Positions 25,016-35,268 are shown, counted from the stretch's first letter. The stretch is DNA of 64,000 nucleotides from an uncultured Muribaculaceae bacterium (GCA_958436175.1 CAUBJF010000003.1:358511-422510), one strand, 5' to 3'. Notes: a model not told the origin generated them from the sequence alone. Numbers and translations: made by a program.

Positions 25016-28000
25016 ATGAGTAAAGAAAAAAAATTCTTGACCTGCGACGGTAACCAGGCTGCTGCCCACGTGAGCTATATGTTCTCGGAAGTAGCTGCCA
25101 TCTATCCTATCACGCCTTCGTCGACCATGGCTGAATATGTCGACGAGTGGGCTGCTGCAGGCCGCAAGAACATTTTTGGTGAGACAGTCCTCGTACAGGA
25201 AATGCAGAGCGAAGGCGGTGCCGCTGGTGCCGTTCACGGTTCTCTTCAGGCCGGTGCCCTCACTACTACTTACACAGCTTCCCAGGGTCTTCTCCTGATG
25301 ATCCCCAACATGTACAAAATCGCCGGTGAGCTCCTCCCGACAGTTTTCCATGTTTCGGCCCGTACCATAGCTTCGCATGCCCTGAGCATCTTCGGTGACC
25401 ATCAGGACGTGATGTCTGTCCGTCAGACCGGTTTCGCCATGCTCGCTGAAGGTTCAGTACAGGAAGTCATGGACCTTGCAGGTGTAGCTCATCTCTCCAC
25501 GATAAAATCCAGCGTTCCTTTCGTCAACTTCTTCGACGGTTTCCGTACTTCGCACGAAATCCAGAAGATAGAAGCCCTCGAGCAGGAAGACCTCGAACCG
25601 CTGCTGGACCGCGAAGCTCTTGCTGCTTTCCGCAAGCGTGCCCTCACCCCCCAGGCTCCCGTTGCCAAGGGTATGGCTGAGAACGGTGACGTTTTCTTCC
25701 AGCACCGCGAAGCTTGCAACGAGCACTACAACGCAGTGCCTGAAATCGTTGAAAGCTACATGGAGAAGATTTCCGCCATTACCGGCCGCGAATATCATCT
25801 CTTCAACTACTACGGCGCACCCGATGCCGACCGCGTAATCATAGCCATGGGTTCTGTAACCCAGGCCGCTCAGGAAGCTATCGACAGCCTTACCGCCAAG
25901 GGCGAAAAGGTAGGTCTCGTTTCCGTTCACCTCTATCGTCCTTTCTCGGCCAAGCACTTCCTCGCCGCTGTTCCCGCAACAGCCAAGCGCATCGCTGTCC
26001 TCGACCGCACTAAAGAACCCGGTGCCAACGGCGAACCTCTCTACCTTGACGTAAAGGAATGCTTCTATGGCAAGGAAAATGCCCCCGTCATCGTTGGTGG
26101 CCGCTACGGTCTTGCTTCAAAGGACACCACACCTTCGCAGATCATCGCCGTCTACGAAAACCTCGCCCTTCCGACTCCCAAGGACCACTTCACTCTCGGC
26201 ATCGTCGACGATGTGACATTCACTTCGCTGCCCCTGCTGCCTGAAATGGCTCTCGGCGATCCCTCGACTTTCGAAGCCAAGTTCTATGGCCTCGGTGCCG
26301 ACGGTACTGTAGGTGCAAACAAGAACTCTGTCAAGATTATCGGCGACAACACTGACAAGTACTGCCAGGCCTACTTTGCATACGACTCCAAGAAGTCCGG
26401 CGGTTTCACCTGCTCGCACCTCCGTTTCGGCGACAAGCCCATCCGCTCGACATACCTTGTCAACACACCTAACTTCGTGGCATGCCATGTCCAGGCTTAT
26501 CTGCACATGTACGATGTGACTCGCGGCCTTCGCGACGGCGGTACATTCCTCCTCAATACCATCTGGAGCGGCGACGAACTTGCCAAGAACCTCCCCAACA
26601 ACATCAAGCGTTACTTCGCTGAACACAACATCACCGTCTACTATATCGACGCAACCAAGATCGCTCAGGAAATAGGTCTCGGCAACCGTACCAACACAAT
26701 CCTCCAGAGCGCATTCTTCCGTATCACCGAAGTAATCCCCGTTGACCTCGCCGTTGAGCAGATGAAGAAATTCATCGTCAAGAGCTACGGCAAGAAGGGT
26801 CAGGATGTTGTCGACAAGAACAACATGGCTGTCGACCGTGGCGGTGAATATCATAAGCTCGCCATCGACCCGGCATGGGCTAATCTCGCCGACGATGTCA
26901 AGACTCCCAACAATGATCCCGCCTTCATCAACGAACTCGTCCGTCCTATCAACGCTCAGGACGGCGACCTCCTGAAGGTTTCGGACTTCAAGGATATTGC
27001 CGACGGCACATGGGAACAGGGTACTGCCGCTTATGAAAAACGCGGTGTCGCAGCCTTCGTTCCCGAATGGCTCGAAGAGAACTGTATCCAGTGTAACAAG
27101 TGTGCATTTGTATGCCCCCACGCAACTATCCGTCCCTTCATCCTCGACGAGAAGGAAGTTGCAGCTTCTCCCTTCGGCGAAGCAGGTACTATCCCCGCTA
27201 TCGGCACTACATTCAAGGGTATGCGCTTCATCCAGGCTGTCGATGTCCTCGACTGCCTCGGATGCTCCAACTGCGTCGACGTATGTCCCGGCAAGAAAGG
27301 CGTGAAGGCTCTCCAGATGAAGCCGCTCCAGACTCAGCTCGACGTTCAGAAGAACTGGGATTACTGCGTCAAGAACGTAAGCTCCAAGCAGAACCTCGTC
27401 GACATCAAGCTTAATCCCAAGAACAGCCAGTTCGCTACTCCTTACTTCGAATTCTCCGGCGCATGCTCGGGTTGCGGCGAGACTCCCTACGTCAAGCTCA
27501 TCAGCCAGCTCTTCGGTAACCACGAGATGATTGCCAATGCAACAGGCTGCTCCTCGATCTACTCCGGTTCTGTTCCCTCGACTCCTTACTGCAAGGACGA
27601 CAAGGGCTACGGTCCCGCATGGGCCAACTCCCTCTTCGAGGACTTCGCTGAATTCGGTCTCGGCATGAAGATCGGTACCGAGAAGATTCGCGAACGCGTT
27701 GCCGACATCATGAACAAGATGGCTGAATGTCCCAAGTGCAGCGACGAAATCAAGGCTCTTGCCAAGCAGTGGCTCTCCGCACCTCACAGTGCAGGCGTTA
27801 CACGCGAAGTTGCCGACAAGCTTATTCCTGTCTGCGAGGCATGCGGCTGCGACAACTGCAAGGCTCTTCTTGAACTCAAGGGCTTCATCGTGGCTCGTTC
27901 GCAGTGGATCATCGCCGGCGACGGCGCGGCATACGATATCGGTTTCGGCGGTCTCGACCACGTACTTGCAACCGGCAAGAATGTCAACGTCCTCGTTGTC

Positions 28001-28600
28001 GATACCGAAGTTTACTCCAACACCGGCGGCCAGTCGTCGAAGGCTACTCCTCTGGGCGCTATCGCCAAGTTCGCTTCCGCAGGCAAGCGCATCCGTAAGA
28101 AAGACCTCGGCCTCATCGCCACTACCTACGGTTATGTTTACGTAGCACAGATCGCCATGGGTGCCGACCAGGCTCAGACCCTCAAGGCTATCCGCGAGGC
28201 AGAAGCTTACGACGGTCCTTCGCTGATTATCGCTTATGCTCCCTGTATCAACCACGGCATCAAGGCCGGCATGGGCAAGTCGCAGCACGAGGAACAGAAC
28301 GCAGTCGCTTGCGGTTACTGGCAGCTCTGGCGCTACAATCCCGATCTGGAAGCCAAGGGCGAGAACCCCTTCAGCCTCGACAGCAAAGCTCCCAACTGGG
28401 ATCTCTTCGAAGACTTCCTCAAGGGCGAGGTACGCTACGCTTCCGTAATGAAGCAGTACCCGGCAGAAGCTTCCGAACTCTTTGCCGCAGCCAAGGCTAA
28501 CGCTCAGTGGCGCTACAACAACTACGTACGTCTGAGCCAGCAGAGCTGGGGTACCGACCCGCTGATCGAGAACCTCGAAAAGACCAACGAAAAGATCTAA
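25016..28600 (+). CDS. nifJ: Pyruvate:ferredoxin (flavodoxin) oxidoreductase
   Basis: A single-chain enzyme of 1194 residues that converts pyruvate and CoA to acetyl-CoA, CO2 and reduced ferredoxin in anaerobic metabolism. The domain order is standard: pyrimidine-binding domain (ITPSSTMAEYVDEWAA), domain II, gamma domain, then two 4Fe-4S clusters (CIQCNKCAFVCPH near residue 691, CLGCSNCVDVCPG near 746). The third cluster and TPP site come last (SGACSGCGETPY near 816, GDGAAYDIGFGGLDH near 966, NTGGQSSKATP). All cluster cysteines are present. The very uniform codon use, which leaves long open frames on the opposite strand, suits a highly expressed gene. It is monocistronic, between its own promoter and terminator. 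Confidence 0.98.
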   Translation: MSKEKKFLTCDGNQAAAHVSYMFSEVAAIYPITPSSTMAEYVDEWAAAGRKNIFGETVLVQEMQSEGGAAGAVHGSLQAGALTTTYTASQGLLLMIPNMYKIAGELLPTVFHVSARTIASHALSIFGDHQDVMSVRQTGFAMLAEGSVQEVMDLAGVAHLSTIKSSVPFVNFFDGFRTSHEIQKIEALEQEDLEPLLDREALAAFRKRALTPQAPVAKGMAENGDVFFQHREACNEHYNAVPEIVESYMEKISAITGREYHLFNYYGAPDADRVIIAMGSVTQAAQEAIDSLTAKGEKVGLVSVHLYRPFSAKHFLAAVPATAKRIAVLDRTKEPGANGEPLYLDVKECFYGKENAPVIVGGRYGLASKDTTPSQIIAVYENLALPTPKDHFTLGIVDDVTFTSLPLLPEMALGDPSTFEAKFYGLGADGTVGANKNSVKIIGDNTDKYCQAYFAYDSKKSGGFTCSHLRFGDKPIRSTYLVNTPNFVACHVQAYLHMYDVTRGLRDGGTFLLNTIWSGDELAKNLPNNIKRYFAEHNITVYYIDATKIAQEIGLGNRTNTILQSAFFRITEVIPVDLAVEQMKKFIVKSYGKKGQDVVDKNNMAVDRGGEYHKLAIDPAWANLADDVKTPNNDPAFINELVRPINAQDGDLLKVSDFKDIADGTWEQGTAAYEKRGVAAFVPEWLEENCIQCNKCAFVCPHATIRPFILDEKEVAASPFGEAGTIPAIGTTFKGMRFIQAVDVLDCLGCSNCVDVCPGKKGVKALQMKPLQTQLDVQKNWDYCVKNVSSKQNLVDIKLNPKNSQFATPYFEFSGACSGCGETPYVKLISQLFGNHEMIANATGCSSIYSGSVPSTPYCKDDKGYGPAWANSLFEDFAEFGLGMKIGTEKIRERVADIMNKMAECPKCSDEIKALAKQWLSAPHSAGVTREVADKLIPVCEACGCDNCKALLELKGFIVARSQWIIAGDGAAYDIGFGGLDHVLATGKNVNVLVVDTEVYSNTGGQSSKATPLGAIAKFASAGKRIRKKDLGLIATTYGYVYVAQIAMGADQAQTLKAIREAEAYDGPSLIIAYAPCINHGIKAGMGKSQHEEQNAVACGYWQLWRYNPDLEAKGENPFSLDSKAPNWDLFEDFLKGEVRYASVMKQYPAEASELFAAAKANAQWRYNNYVRLSQQSWGTDPLIENLEKTNEKI

Positions 28601-28628
28601 AGCACAGACTTTTCATCTATTAATAACA

Positions 28629-28666
28629 CGGAGGGCATGCCATGGCGGCGTGCCCTCCGTTGTTTT
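28629..28666 (+). terminator. Terminator of nifJ
   Basis: CGGAGGGCA on the left arm pairs with TGCCCTCCG on the right (28651-28659 region), followed by TTGTTTT. Confidence 0.85.
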
Positions 28667-28686
28667 AAGAGCTTGTTCGAACCGTA

Positions 28687-28748
28687 AATAAAATTCTACC
28701 GCCGAAATCCCTGAAGCTGTTCCGGCGTATCGGGGATTCCGACGGTAG
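28687..28748 (-). terminator. Terminator at the end of the GH30 gene and its locus
   Basis: On the minus strand CTACCG...AATCCC (28748-28733) pairs with GGGATT...CGGTAG (about 28711-28696), an interrupted but long stem, followed by AATTTTATTT. Confidence 0.75.
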
Positions 28749-28763
28749 TCGGTAGACAAATAC

Positions 28764-30269
28764 CTATTTCGAAACGAAGGAGTTGAAAGAGTGAGGCTTC
28801 AGTGTGACAGTGAGATTCTTGTCGCCTATAGCTAAAGTCACCTTACGCTCCTGATCCGAGCGGTTGGCTACGGCGGCGGCATAGTTGCCTTTGCTGTCTC
28901 GGACGACGATAGCCGGTGTTTCCGGGCGTTCGCGGCCGGAATAGCCCACTATGCGGCTGCCGGGTGTGAGTACCGATGAGAAGTGCTTCACGGCATAAAA
29001 TTCGGGGGTATAGCGTACGGCACGTGTCTCGGGGTCTACTTCCACGAGGGCGTTCTGGTACCAGCCCCAGGGGCTTACACCGCCTTTATGAAGGATAAAG
29101 TTCCAGTTGTACCACTCTTCGGCACCGTTGCCGAAGTTGTCGGCAAGCAGGAAGAAGGTATGTTCGCCGGCACCCCAGTCCATCGCTCCGTTGCCACATT
29201 CGCTCTCCGAGCATATATAGCGGAATTCGGGATACTGACGGCGTATATTAGGCATTATCTCTCGGCCTTCCCACTGGAAAGCGACGCCCGAGACGGCCTT
29301 GCGAAGACCTTCGTCGGCAAGAACTCGCTCAACGTGGTCCTGGCGGTTGGTGTTGAAGGTGCCGATGTAGAGCTTGACTTCGGGATGTTTTTCAGCAAGA
29401 GTCGGCGCGAGGTAGTCGCGGTTGAAGCGGATTGTGCCTTCAGCTGTCCATGGGCATCCGGGGTAAGGCGTGTAGCTGTATGCTTCGTTCTGATATATCA
29501 CCAGGTCGATAGGAATACCTTCGGCGGCGTAGGCATCGATAAACTTACAGAAATAATTTGCGTATGCCTGGAGGTAGCGTGGGTCCTGAATCATATAGTC
29601 CTGGGTGGCGAGCTTGCGAGGGAAAACGCCGTCGCGTTCGCCGAGGAACTTCATCTCGTCCTCGTCGACGGATTCTGCATCGCCGAAAAGCAGATAGTCG
29701 AGACGTGGGTCGGCATTGTTGAAGCGGCTGCTTACCACGGGATAGTCCTGGGTTATTTTCATCCATGATGGAGGAGACCAGGGCGATGTCCAGAACGTGA
29801 GATCAGGGTTGAATTTCTGGGCTGCTCGTATTAATGGAATCTGCCCTCTACGGTCGCGGTCGATGTTGAAGTAACGCAGTTCGAGGTCTCCGGGGACTTC
29901 GTCGCAGCTCCACCACGAACGGCCGTAGTCGTTACAGTTCATCGAGATACGGCCACGGGTGAAACGTAGGTCGCCGTCGGGGGCAAATAGCCGGTGAAGG
30001 AGCTCGTCCTGTTCGTCGCGTGTCAGCATGTTGAAAGCATCCCAGTCGAGTTCGTTGAAAGTTGTGCCGAGGCACCCGAAGGGGTGCCCTGACACTGTGT
30101 CGGATACGGCAACGATAACATCGGAGCCCGGCTTCGACGATGTCTGCACGTTGCGCGTCGTCCACATGTTGCCGTCGGTACTTTCGTTCCATACCAGCGA
30201 CTTCCCTTCAGCCGTAGCAGCCGCTGCCATAAGCATTGCCGCGAGAGTTAGTTTGCTTGAGATATTCAT
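28764..30269 (-). CDS. GH30 family glycoside hydrolase
   Basis: A secreted protein of 501 residues, started at MNISSKLTLAAMLMAAAATA (30269), which is a signal peptide. The catalytic (beta/alpha)8 barrel shows GHPFGCLGTTFNELD near the start, LRFTRGRISMNCNDYGRS, FWTSPWSPPSWMK, the acid/base region VIYQNEAYSYTPYPGCPW and the nucleophile region YICSESECGNG. A small C-terminal beta-domain ends in KPHSFNSFVSK. GH30 includes beta-1,6-glucanases, glucosylceramidases and xylanases. The motif is NEA instead of the usual NEP, so the specificity is uncertain. It follows susD by 39 bases and is the last gene of the utilisation locus. Confidence 0.88.
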   Translation of the reverse strand: MNISSKLTLAAMLMAAAATAEGKSLVWNESTDGNMWTTRNVQTSSKPGSDVIVAVSDTVSGHPFGCLGTTFNELDWDAFNMLTRDEQDELLHRLFAPDGDLRFTRGRISMNCNDYGRSWWSCDEVPGDLELRYFNIDRDRRGQIPLIRAAQKFNPDLTFWTSPWSPPSWMKITQDYPVVSSRFNNADPRLDYLLFGDAESVDEDEMKFLGERDGVFPRKLATQDYMIQDPRYLQAYANYFCKFIDAYAAEGIPIDLVIYQNEAYSYTPYPGCPWTAEGTIRFNRDYLAPTLAEKHPEVKLYIGTFNTNRQDHVERVLADEGLRKAVSGVAFQWEGREIMPNIRRQYPEFRYICSESECGNGAMDWGAGEHTFFLLADNFGNGAEEWYNWNFILHKGGVSPWGWYQNALVEVDPETRAVRYTPEFYAVKHFSSVLTPGSRIVGYSGRERPETPAIVVRDSKGNYAAAVANRSDQERKVTLAIGDKNLTVTLKPHSFNSFVSK

Positions 30270-30308
30270 GTTAGGTGAAAAAGTAGTATGTTGAAGCATT
30301 GATATGCA

Positions 30309-32048
30309 TCAGATACCGGGATAACCGGGATTCTGCACAAGCTTGGGGTTAGTATTGAGCGTAGTACGCGACAGGGGCAACCACATGGTGTGAGAATCGG
30401 AATCGGGTTCTTTGTCCCACCAGCGTCCTGTGTTGTAGACACCGAAGCGGCACAGAGTCTGTCGGCGGAGACCTTCGGCGAGGAATTCGCGTCCCCATTC
30501 GTCTAGAAGTTCCTGCTTGGTAAGCTTGCTGCCGTCCTCAGGGTAGAGGCTTGGCGAGCCTTCGGGGTAATTACGCTTTCTTACGGTGTTCAGCAGGCGT
30601 TCGGCTTCGGCCACACGTCCCTGATTGAAGCGTATTTCGGCGAGGTAATATATCACCTCGGGAAGACGGAGCATAGCATAGTCAGATTCGATTTTGTTGG
30701 GGTCGTCCGAAGGGTAGAAGGGATATTTGATGACGCACCATCCCGAATTCTGGTCGCCGGTGGTCATTTTGGATTCTGTTGTGACGGTACCGTTCGAAGG
30801 ATTAGGCGAAGGGCTCGAGGGATCGGTGTCGCGGAATACGCCTACCTGGTCGCGGATATAGAGTTCGTAGGCACCGTTATCGGATGTCACATTCTTGATT
30901 TCGCCGTTTTCTTCGTAGGGCAGATAGCCGTAGAGGAACATGCCCTCGCGCTTGCTGCCACCGAGATTTTTGTACTTTTTCAGGCGAAGGTCGTCGGGAT
31001 AATTCATGAACTTGCGCACGGGTTTACCCAGGTCGAAGGTATATTCGTTGCCCTGGAGGTCGAGACCGGGCTGGAGTGCGTATTTGGGATTGCAGTTACC
31101 CCAGTCGGTGAAGCCGAAGTATTTGGGCGAAAGGAAAGGAGCTACCTGCCAGAACATTTCAGTACCATATACCCAGTGCATGCCGCCGAAGGACGAGGGG
31201 AAACCGTAGAGGATTTCGTTAGAGTTCACGTTGTCCCAGTCGAAGGGAGCGTCCCAGCGCGAGTCGGGCTCGTAGAAACCGTATTCGCCGTTGATGATTG
31301 ACTCGCAGTATTTCTCGGCTTTGTCTTCCATGTTTTCGTCGACCCACCAGCTGGCGTTCATATAGAGACGGGCGAGCAGTGCGGCGCAGGCGCCTTTGGT
31401 CCACAGACCCTGGTTGACACCGTTTCCGTTCGATCCTTCCTTGGCATTCAGTTTAGGCAGGGCTTCAAGAAGTTCTTTTTCGAGGAAGTCGAATGTCTCG
31501 CGCGGTGTGGCCTGTGCCGGAAGTTCGGAGACAGGATAGTCGGTGACAATAGGGATATTGTGATAGAGGTCGAATATGGTCATATACATCCATGCACGCA
31601 GAACGCGGCTCTGGGCGATGAAATCGTCGATTTCCTGTGTGGTCATACCGAATCGTGCGGGGTCGAGTTTGCTGAGGTCGGCGATACTGGAGTTGCACAG
31701 ACCGATACCACGGTATGTGTCTTCCCATGTTCCGCGTACGAACCAGTCGTCGATAGTCCATGTGTGATAGTGGTAACGGCAGAACTCGCCACCGTTGTAC
31801 CAGTGTTCCTCGCGCTGGACGGTCATATAGTGGTCGGCCGACAGTTCTCCGACCCAGTAGAGACCCTGGGTGTTGAGCCAGTAGGCGTGTCCGAAGGGAC
31901 GCAGAAAGCCCTGTATTACGTTTTCCTTTGTCTGATAGAATCCCTCCTGAGGGATGATGCTGTATGTTTTTTCATCAAGGTCGGTACAACCGTATGATGC
32001 AAGCAGCACGATGAGTGCTATTATATTATGAAGTTTAGACGTTTTCAT
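30309..32048 (-). CDS. SusD/RagB-family outer-membrane glycan-binding lipoprotein
   Basis: A protein of 579 residues with a lipoprotein signal (IIALIVLLASYGC, then TDLDEK). SusD-family features are an N-terminal TPR-like helical region (FLEKELLEALPKL), the RLPEVIYYLAEIRFNQGR segment, the NTVRKRNY motif and the ending WGREFLAEGLRRQTLCRFG plus a short GYPGI tail. It forms the lid on the SusC transporter encoded 12 bases upstream and captures oligosaccharides at the cell surface. SusD sequences diverge with ligand, so the glycan cannot be read off. Confidence 0.95.
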   Translation of the reverse strand: MKTSKLHNIIALIVLLASYGCTDLDEKTYSIIPQEGFYQTKENVIQGFLRPFGHAYWLNTQGLYWVGELSADHYMTVQREEHWYNGGEFCRYHYHTWTIDDWFVRGTWEDTYRGIGLCNSSIADLSKLDPARFGMTTQEIDDFIAQSRVLRAWMYMTIFDLYHNIPIVTDYPVSELPAQATPRETFDFLEKELLEALPKLNAKEGSNGNGVNQGLWTKGACAALLARLYMNASWWVDENMEDKAEKYCESIINGEYGFYEPDSRWDAPFDWDNVNSNEILYGFPSSFGGMHWVYGTEMFWQVAPFLSPKYFGFTDWGNCNPKYALQPGLDLQGNEYTFDLGKPVRKFMNYPDDLRLKKYKNLGGSKREGMFLYGYLPYEENGEIKNVTSDNGAYELYIRDQVGVFRDTDPSSPSPNPSNGTVTTESKMTTGDQNSGWCVIKYPFYPSDDPNKIESDYAMLRLPEVIYYLAEIRFNQGRVAEAERLLNTVRKRNYPEGSPSLYPEDGSKLTKQELLDEWGREFLAEGLRRQTLCRFGVYNTGRWWDKEPDSDSHTMWLPLSRTTLNTNPKLVQNPGYPGI

Positions 32049-32060
32049 TTCGGTTTAAGG

Positions 32061-35000
32061 TTAGAAGTCGATTTGAACACCGAAGAGATACTGACGGGAG
32101 GCAGGGTAGTAGCCTGTCTTGTTGTAGGGAAGGCCTGGTTCGAGGCCGTTGACGCAGTAGGCATCCGGGTCGAGGCCGCGGTGATAGCTGCGGATAGTGA
32201 AGATGTTGCGACCGGTGAAGTAGAAGCGTACCTTGCTGATATAGCGGTTGATATTCCAAGTATATCCGAGTGTTGCTACGTCGAGCTTCACAAAGTTGCC
32301 GTTATGCAGGAAGTAGCTGCTGTGTACGTTCTTGCCTTCTGTGATATGAGCGTTTTCCTTGTATGCCGACTGGAGCACGTTTGTACCGGGGGCTGCGCCC
32401 ATCACACCGTAGTAGAGATCCTGTGCGTCATATATCTGGTAGCCAAATGCTCCACGGAAGAAGAGCGAGAGGTCGAAGTTGCGGTAGCGGAATGTATTGG
32501 TAAGAGATGCCGTGAATTTGGGGAGACCGTTGCCTACGACGCGCTTGTCGTCGTCGGTACCCTGGGCGACTGGTATCTTCTCTCCGTCTTTGTTGTAGAT
32601 GAGCCAGTTGCCGCCATCGTCGACTCCGGCATATTCGAAAGTATAGAAGTTGCCTACGCGTTCACCTTCTTCGATACGCTGAACAGCGCCGGGGTTGCCG
32701 GGATAGGTGGGGAAGCCGCTGAGCCAGTAGAATTTCTGGCCTTCATAGAGCTGGTTGGAGAAGGAGACGAATTTGTTGTTGGACGTAGCGCCTACGAAGC
32801 CGAGGGTGTAGTCGAAGTCCTTTGTACGGACGGCGTTCCAGCGGATATCGATTTCAACACCGGTGTTTTTCATCGTACCTACGTTGACATAGGAATTTGC
32901 TATCACATTTGGCGGAACAGGCACGCTGTAGGAGCCAAGAAGGTCGCTCTGCTTGCGGTTATAGTAGTTTACAGAACCTTCGATGGCATAGTTGAGGATG
33001 CTGAAGTCGATACCGACGTTCCAGTTCTTGCCTTTCTCCCATTTCAGGTCGTTGTTGGGGTTGGTGTTGATGCCCCAGCCCTGGATGTAGCTACCTTTGT
33101 AGAGGATGAGGTCGTACGAGGCCATTGTGGCGAGTGCCTGATAGCTTGCGAAATCCTGATTGCCGGTTTCGCCGTAGTCACCACGTATCTTGAGGTCGTT
33201 GATCCACTTGATATCCTTCATGAAATTCTCCTCGCTGATGCGCCAGCCTGCTGACACGGCGGGGAAGTTGCCCCATTTGTTGTTCGAGCCGAATTTCGAA
33301 GAGCCTTCGTGACGCAGGGAGGCGGTCAGGAAGTAGCGGTCCAAGAAATTGTAGGTGAATCGGCCGAAGAAAGCGATGAGCTTGGAGTCGTTCTTGAAGG
33401 AGCCCATGCCCGTACGGCCTGCAGTGGCACCCATATAGGCACCTGCTCCGAGATTGTCGGCACCGATGAGGTCGGAGGCGAAGTTCTTGTTCTCGGCGTT
33501 AAGTCCGCTGTTGACGAAGTACTGGTAGGAATAGCCTCCCATGAAGGTGAAATTATGTTTGTTGGTACGGAAACCATAGTTGACGAGCCATTCCAGGGAT
33601 TCCTGGCGATTCTTTTCGTAGGAACGGCTGGCTTCACCGTCGAAACCGGATTCTTCGGCGACTGTCGATGTCGAGGGGCGATACCAGGAATAGTCGTTCT
33701 GGATGATCTGCTGTGCCAGTGTCACCTGTGTGCTGAGCGAATGACGCTCGTCCTTGCATAATGCCGGGAAGAGGTTGAGCTTGAATGTGCCATCCCAGTT
33801 GATGATGGTGCGTGATCCGCCGTTCTTCTCTATCTTAAGACGTTCGACGGGGTTGTTGGTGGCGTATGCGGTGATATGATTGTACTTGCCGGGATTATCG
33901 CTGTCCATCACCGGAATAGTAGGATTGATCATCAACGCTTCGCGGAAAGCATCGTAATCCGAATTGTCGTACTTGATGTTGCGCGGTGCTACGTTCAGGA
34001 TTACCTTATAGAGATCGTTCTTGCCGTTGTGGTTGAGGGTGATACGCGCGCCTAACTGACGGCGGTGTGAACGGAGGTCGATACCTTTGGAGTCCTTATA
34101 GTCTACTGTCCCTCGGTAGTTTGTGCGCATATTGCCGCCGGAAATCGAAAGGGTATGGCTGTGAGTGAAGCCGGTACGGGTTATTTCCTTGAACCAGTCG
34201 GTGTTTGCGCCGTAATCGTCGCCGCGCTTGTACTGACGGAACTGGTCGGCAGTGAGCACCTCCAGCTCGTGCAGTGGGTCGACGATGTTGACGAAACCTG
34301 AGTAAGTGGTGTGTACGTTGCCGTCGGTAGAGCCTTTCTTGGTCGTGATGACTACGACACCGTTCGAACCGCGTGTGCCATAGATAGCCGAAGCGGCACC
34401 GTCCTTGAGAACGTCGATGGATTCGATATCGTTTTCATTAAGGTTGTCGAGGCTTCCGCCGGGTACACCGTCGATTACGACCAGAGGCCCAAGTCCTGCG
34501 TTACGCGACGAGACACCGCGTATCTGCATGCTTACACCCGAGTTGGGGTCGGCAGAGGTTGAATTTTCGACCGACAGACCTGGGACTTTGCCCTGGATCT
34601 GCATCGCGGCGTTGCTGTTGCCGATTTGGAGCATGTCTTTGCTCGATACATGCGATACGGCACTTGTCAGTTCTTTTTTCTGGATTGTGCCATAGCCGAT
34701 AACGACCACTTCGTTGAGACTGGTCTTATTGGCTTTCATGATGACTTCAAGATTAGTACGGCCGGAGACTTTTATTGTCTGGGGCTCGCAGCCGACATAG
34801 CTGATTGTAAGAGTGGCATTGGGCGCTACGTTCTTGAGAGTGAAGTTGCCGTCGATATCGGTTGTGACCCCGGTTTTCGAGCCTTCCACGATGACGCTCG
34901 CACCTATTACAGGTTCGCCGTCCTCTGCCACAACAGTACCTTGTACTGTGATAGTTGCGCTCTGCATGCTGTTTGCCGGAGCAGCAGAAGCCAGATGTCC

Positions 35001-35063
35001 CGACTGGGGACTGAACGAGAATGTGGCCAACAACAATGATAGTAAGATTGGTTTAGCCTTCAT
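32061..35063 (-). CDS. SusC/RagA-family TonB-linked outer-membrane transporter
   Basis: A protein of 1000 residues. I start it at MKAKPILLSLLLATFSFS (35063); the longer frame adds 25 residues with no signal character. The order is signal peptide, carboxypeptidase-regulatory-like domain (VTGASVIVEGSKTGVTTDIDG-type, about 35-115), plug with the SusC signature (DVLKDGAASAIYGTRGSNG, VVVITTKKG) and a 22-strand barrel ending RQYLFGVQIDF. There is no STN domain, which agrees with regulation by the adjacent hybrid two-component protein and not by an ECF sigma/anti-sigma pair. It imports oligosaccharides with its SusD partner. Confidence 0.96.
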   Translation of the reverse strand: MKAKPILLSLLLATFSFSPQSGHLASAAPANSMQSATITVQGTVVAEDGEPVIGASVIVEGSKTGVTTDIDGNFTLKNVAPNATLTISYVGCEPQTIKVSGRTNLEVIMKANKTSLNEVVVIGYGTIQKKELTSAVSHVSSKDMLQIGNSNAAMQIQGKVPGLSVENSTSADPNSGVSMQIRGVSSRNAGLGPLVVIDGVPGGSLDNLNENDIESIDVLKDGAASAIYGTRGSNGVVVITTKKGSTDGNVHTTYSGFVNIVDPLHELEVLTADQFRQYKRGDDYGANTDWFKEITRTGFTHSHTLSISGGNMRTNYRGTVDYKDSKGIDLRSHRRQLGARITLNHNGKNDLYKVILNVAPRNIKYDNSDYDAFREALMINPTIPVMDSDNPGKYNHITAYATNNPVERLKIEKNGGSRTIINWDGTFKLNLFPALCKDERHSLSTQVTLAQQIIQNDYSWYRPSTSTVAEESGFDGEASRSYEKNRQESLEWLVNYGFRTNKHNFTFMGGYSYQYFVNSGLNAENKNFASDLIGADNLGAGAYMGATAGRTGMGSFKNDSKLIAFFGRFTYNFLDRYFLTASLRHEGSSKFGSNNKWGNFPAVSAGWRISEENFMKDIKWINDLKIRGDYGETGNQDFASYQALATMASYDLILYKGSYIQGWGINTNPNNDLKWEKGKNWNVGIDFSILNYAIEGSVNYYNRKQSDLLGSYSVPVPPNVIANSYVNVGTMKNTGVEIDIRWNAVRTKDFDYTLGFVGATSNNKFVSFSNQLYEGQKFYWLSGFPTYPGNPGAVQRIEEGERVGNFYTFEYAGVDDGGNWLIYNKDGEKIPVAQGTDDDKRVVGNGLPKFTASLTNTFRYRNFDLSLFFRGAFGYQIYDAQDLYYGVMGAAPGTNVLQSAYKENAHITEGKNVHSSYFLHNGNFVKLDVATLGYTWNINRYISKVRFYFTGRNIFTIRSYHRGLDPDAYCVNGLEPGLPYNKTGYYPASRQYLFGVQIDF

Positions 35064-35095
35064 GATTAAGATATAGATTAGATTAAAGTTAATGG

Positions 35096-35148
35096 TTGCT
35101 GTGTTAGATAAGGTGTAGGAATAAATCCTTGCTTGCACAGCAAAGGTA
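35096..35148 (-). promoter_or_regulatory. susC promoter -7 box overlapped by an inverted repeat
   Basis: On the minus strand TACCTTTG (35148-35141) is a full -7 match, without a good -33 box, as is common for activator-dependent locus promoters. A perfect 8-base inverted repeat, CACAGCAA (35136-35143) with TTGCTGTG (35096-35103), starts within the -7 box and closes 32 bases later in the leader. The rest of the 205-base gap up to the sensor gene shows no terminator. Confidence 0.55.
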
Positions 35149-35268
35149 TTAACTCAATCTGTCAGCCGTGTTCAGGCATCTATCATTGTTGTGTCTATTT
35201 TCTGCCAACACTTTTCCGATGTGTAAAAATCGACCTTTTAAGTGGAGATTAATTGGATTTTAAGTGCG

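Noticed and set aside
26117..28288. A 723-codon open frame opposite nifJ, and similar long antisense frames opposite the GH92, DUF4965, lpx and legG/obg genes
   Set aside because: They arise from strong codon bias on the coding strand. The translations are low complexity or family-less, and well-recognised genes occupy the other strand.
35064..35138. Longer N-terminus of SusC
   Set aside because: The extra residues precede a good signal peptide and would begin just at or before the predicted transcript start.
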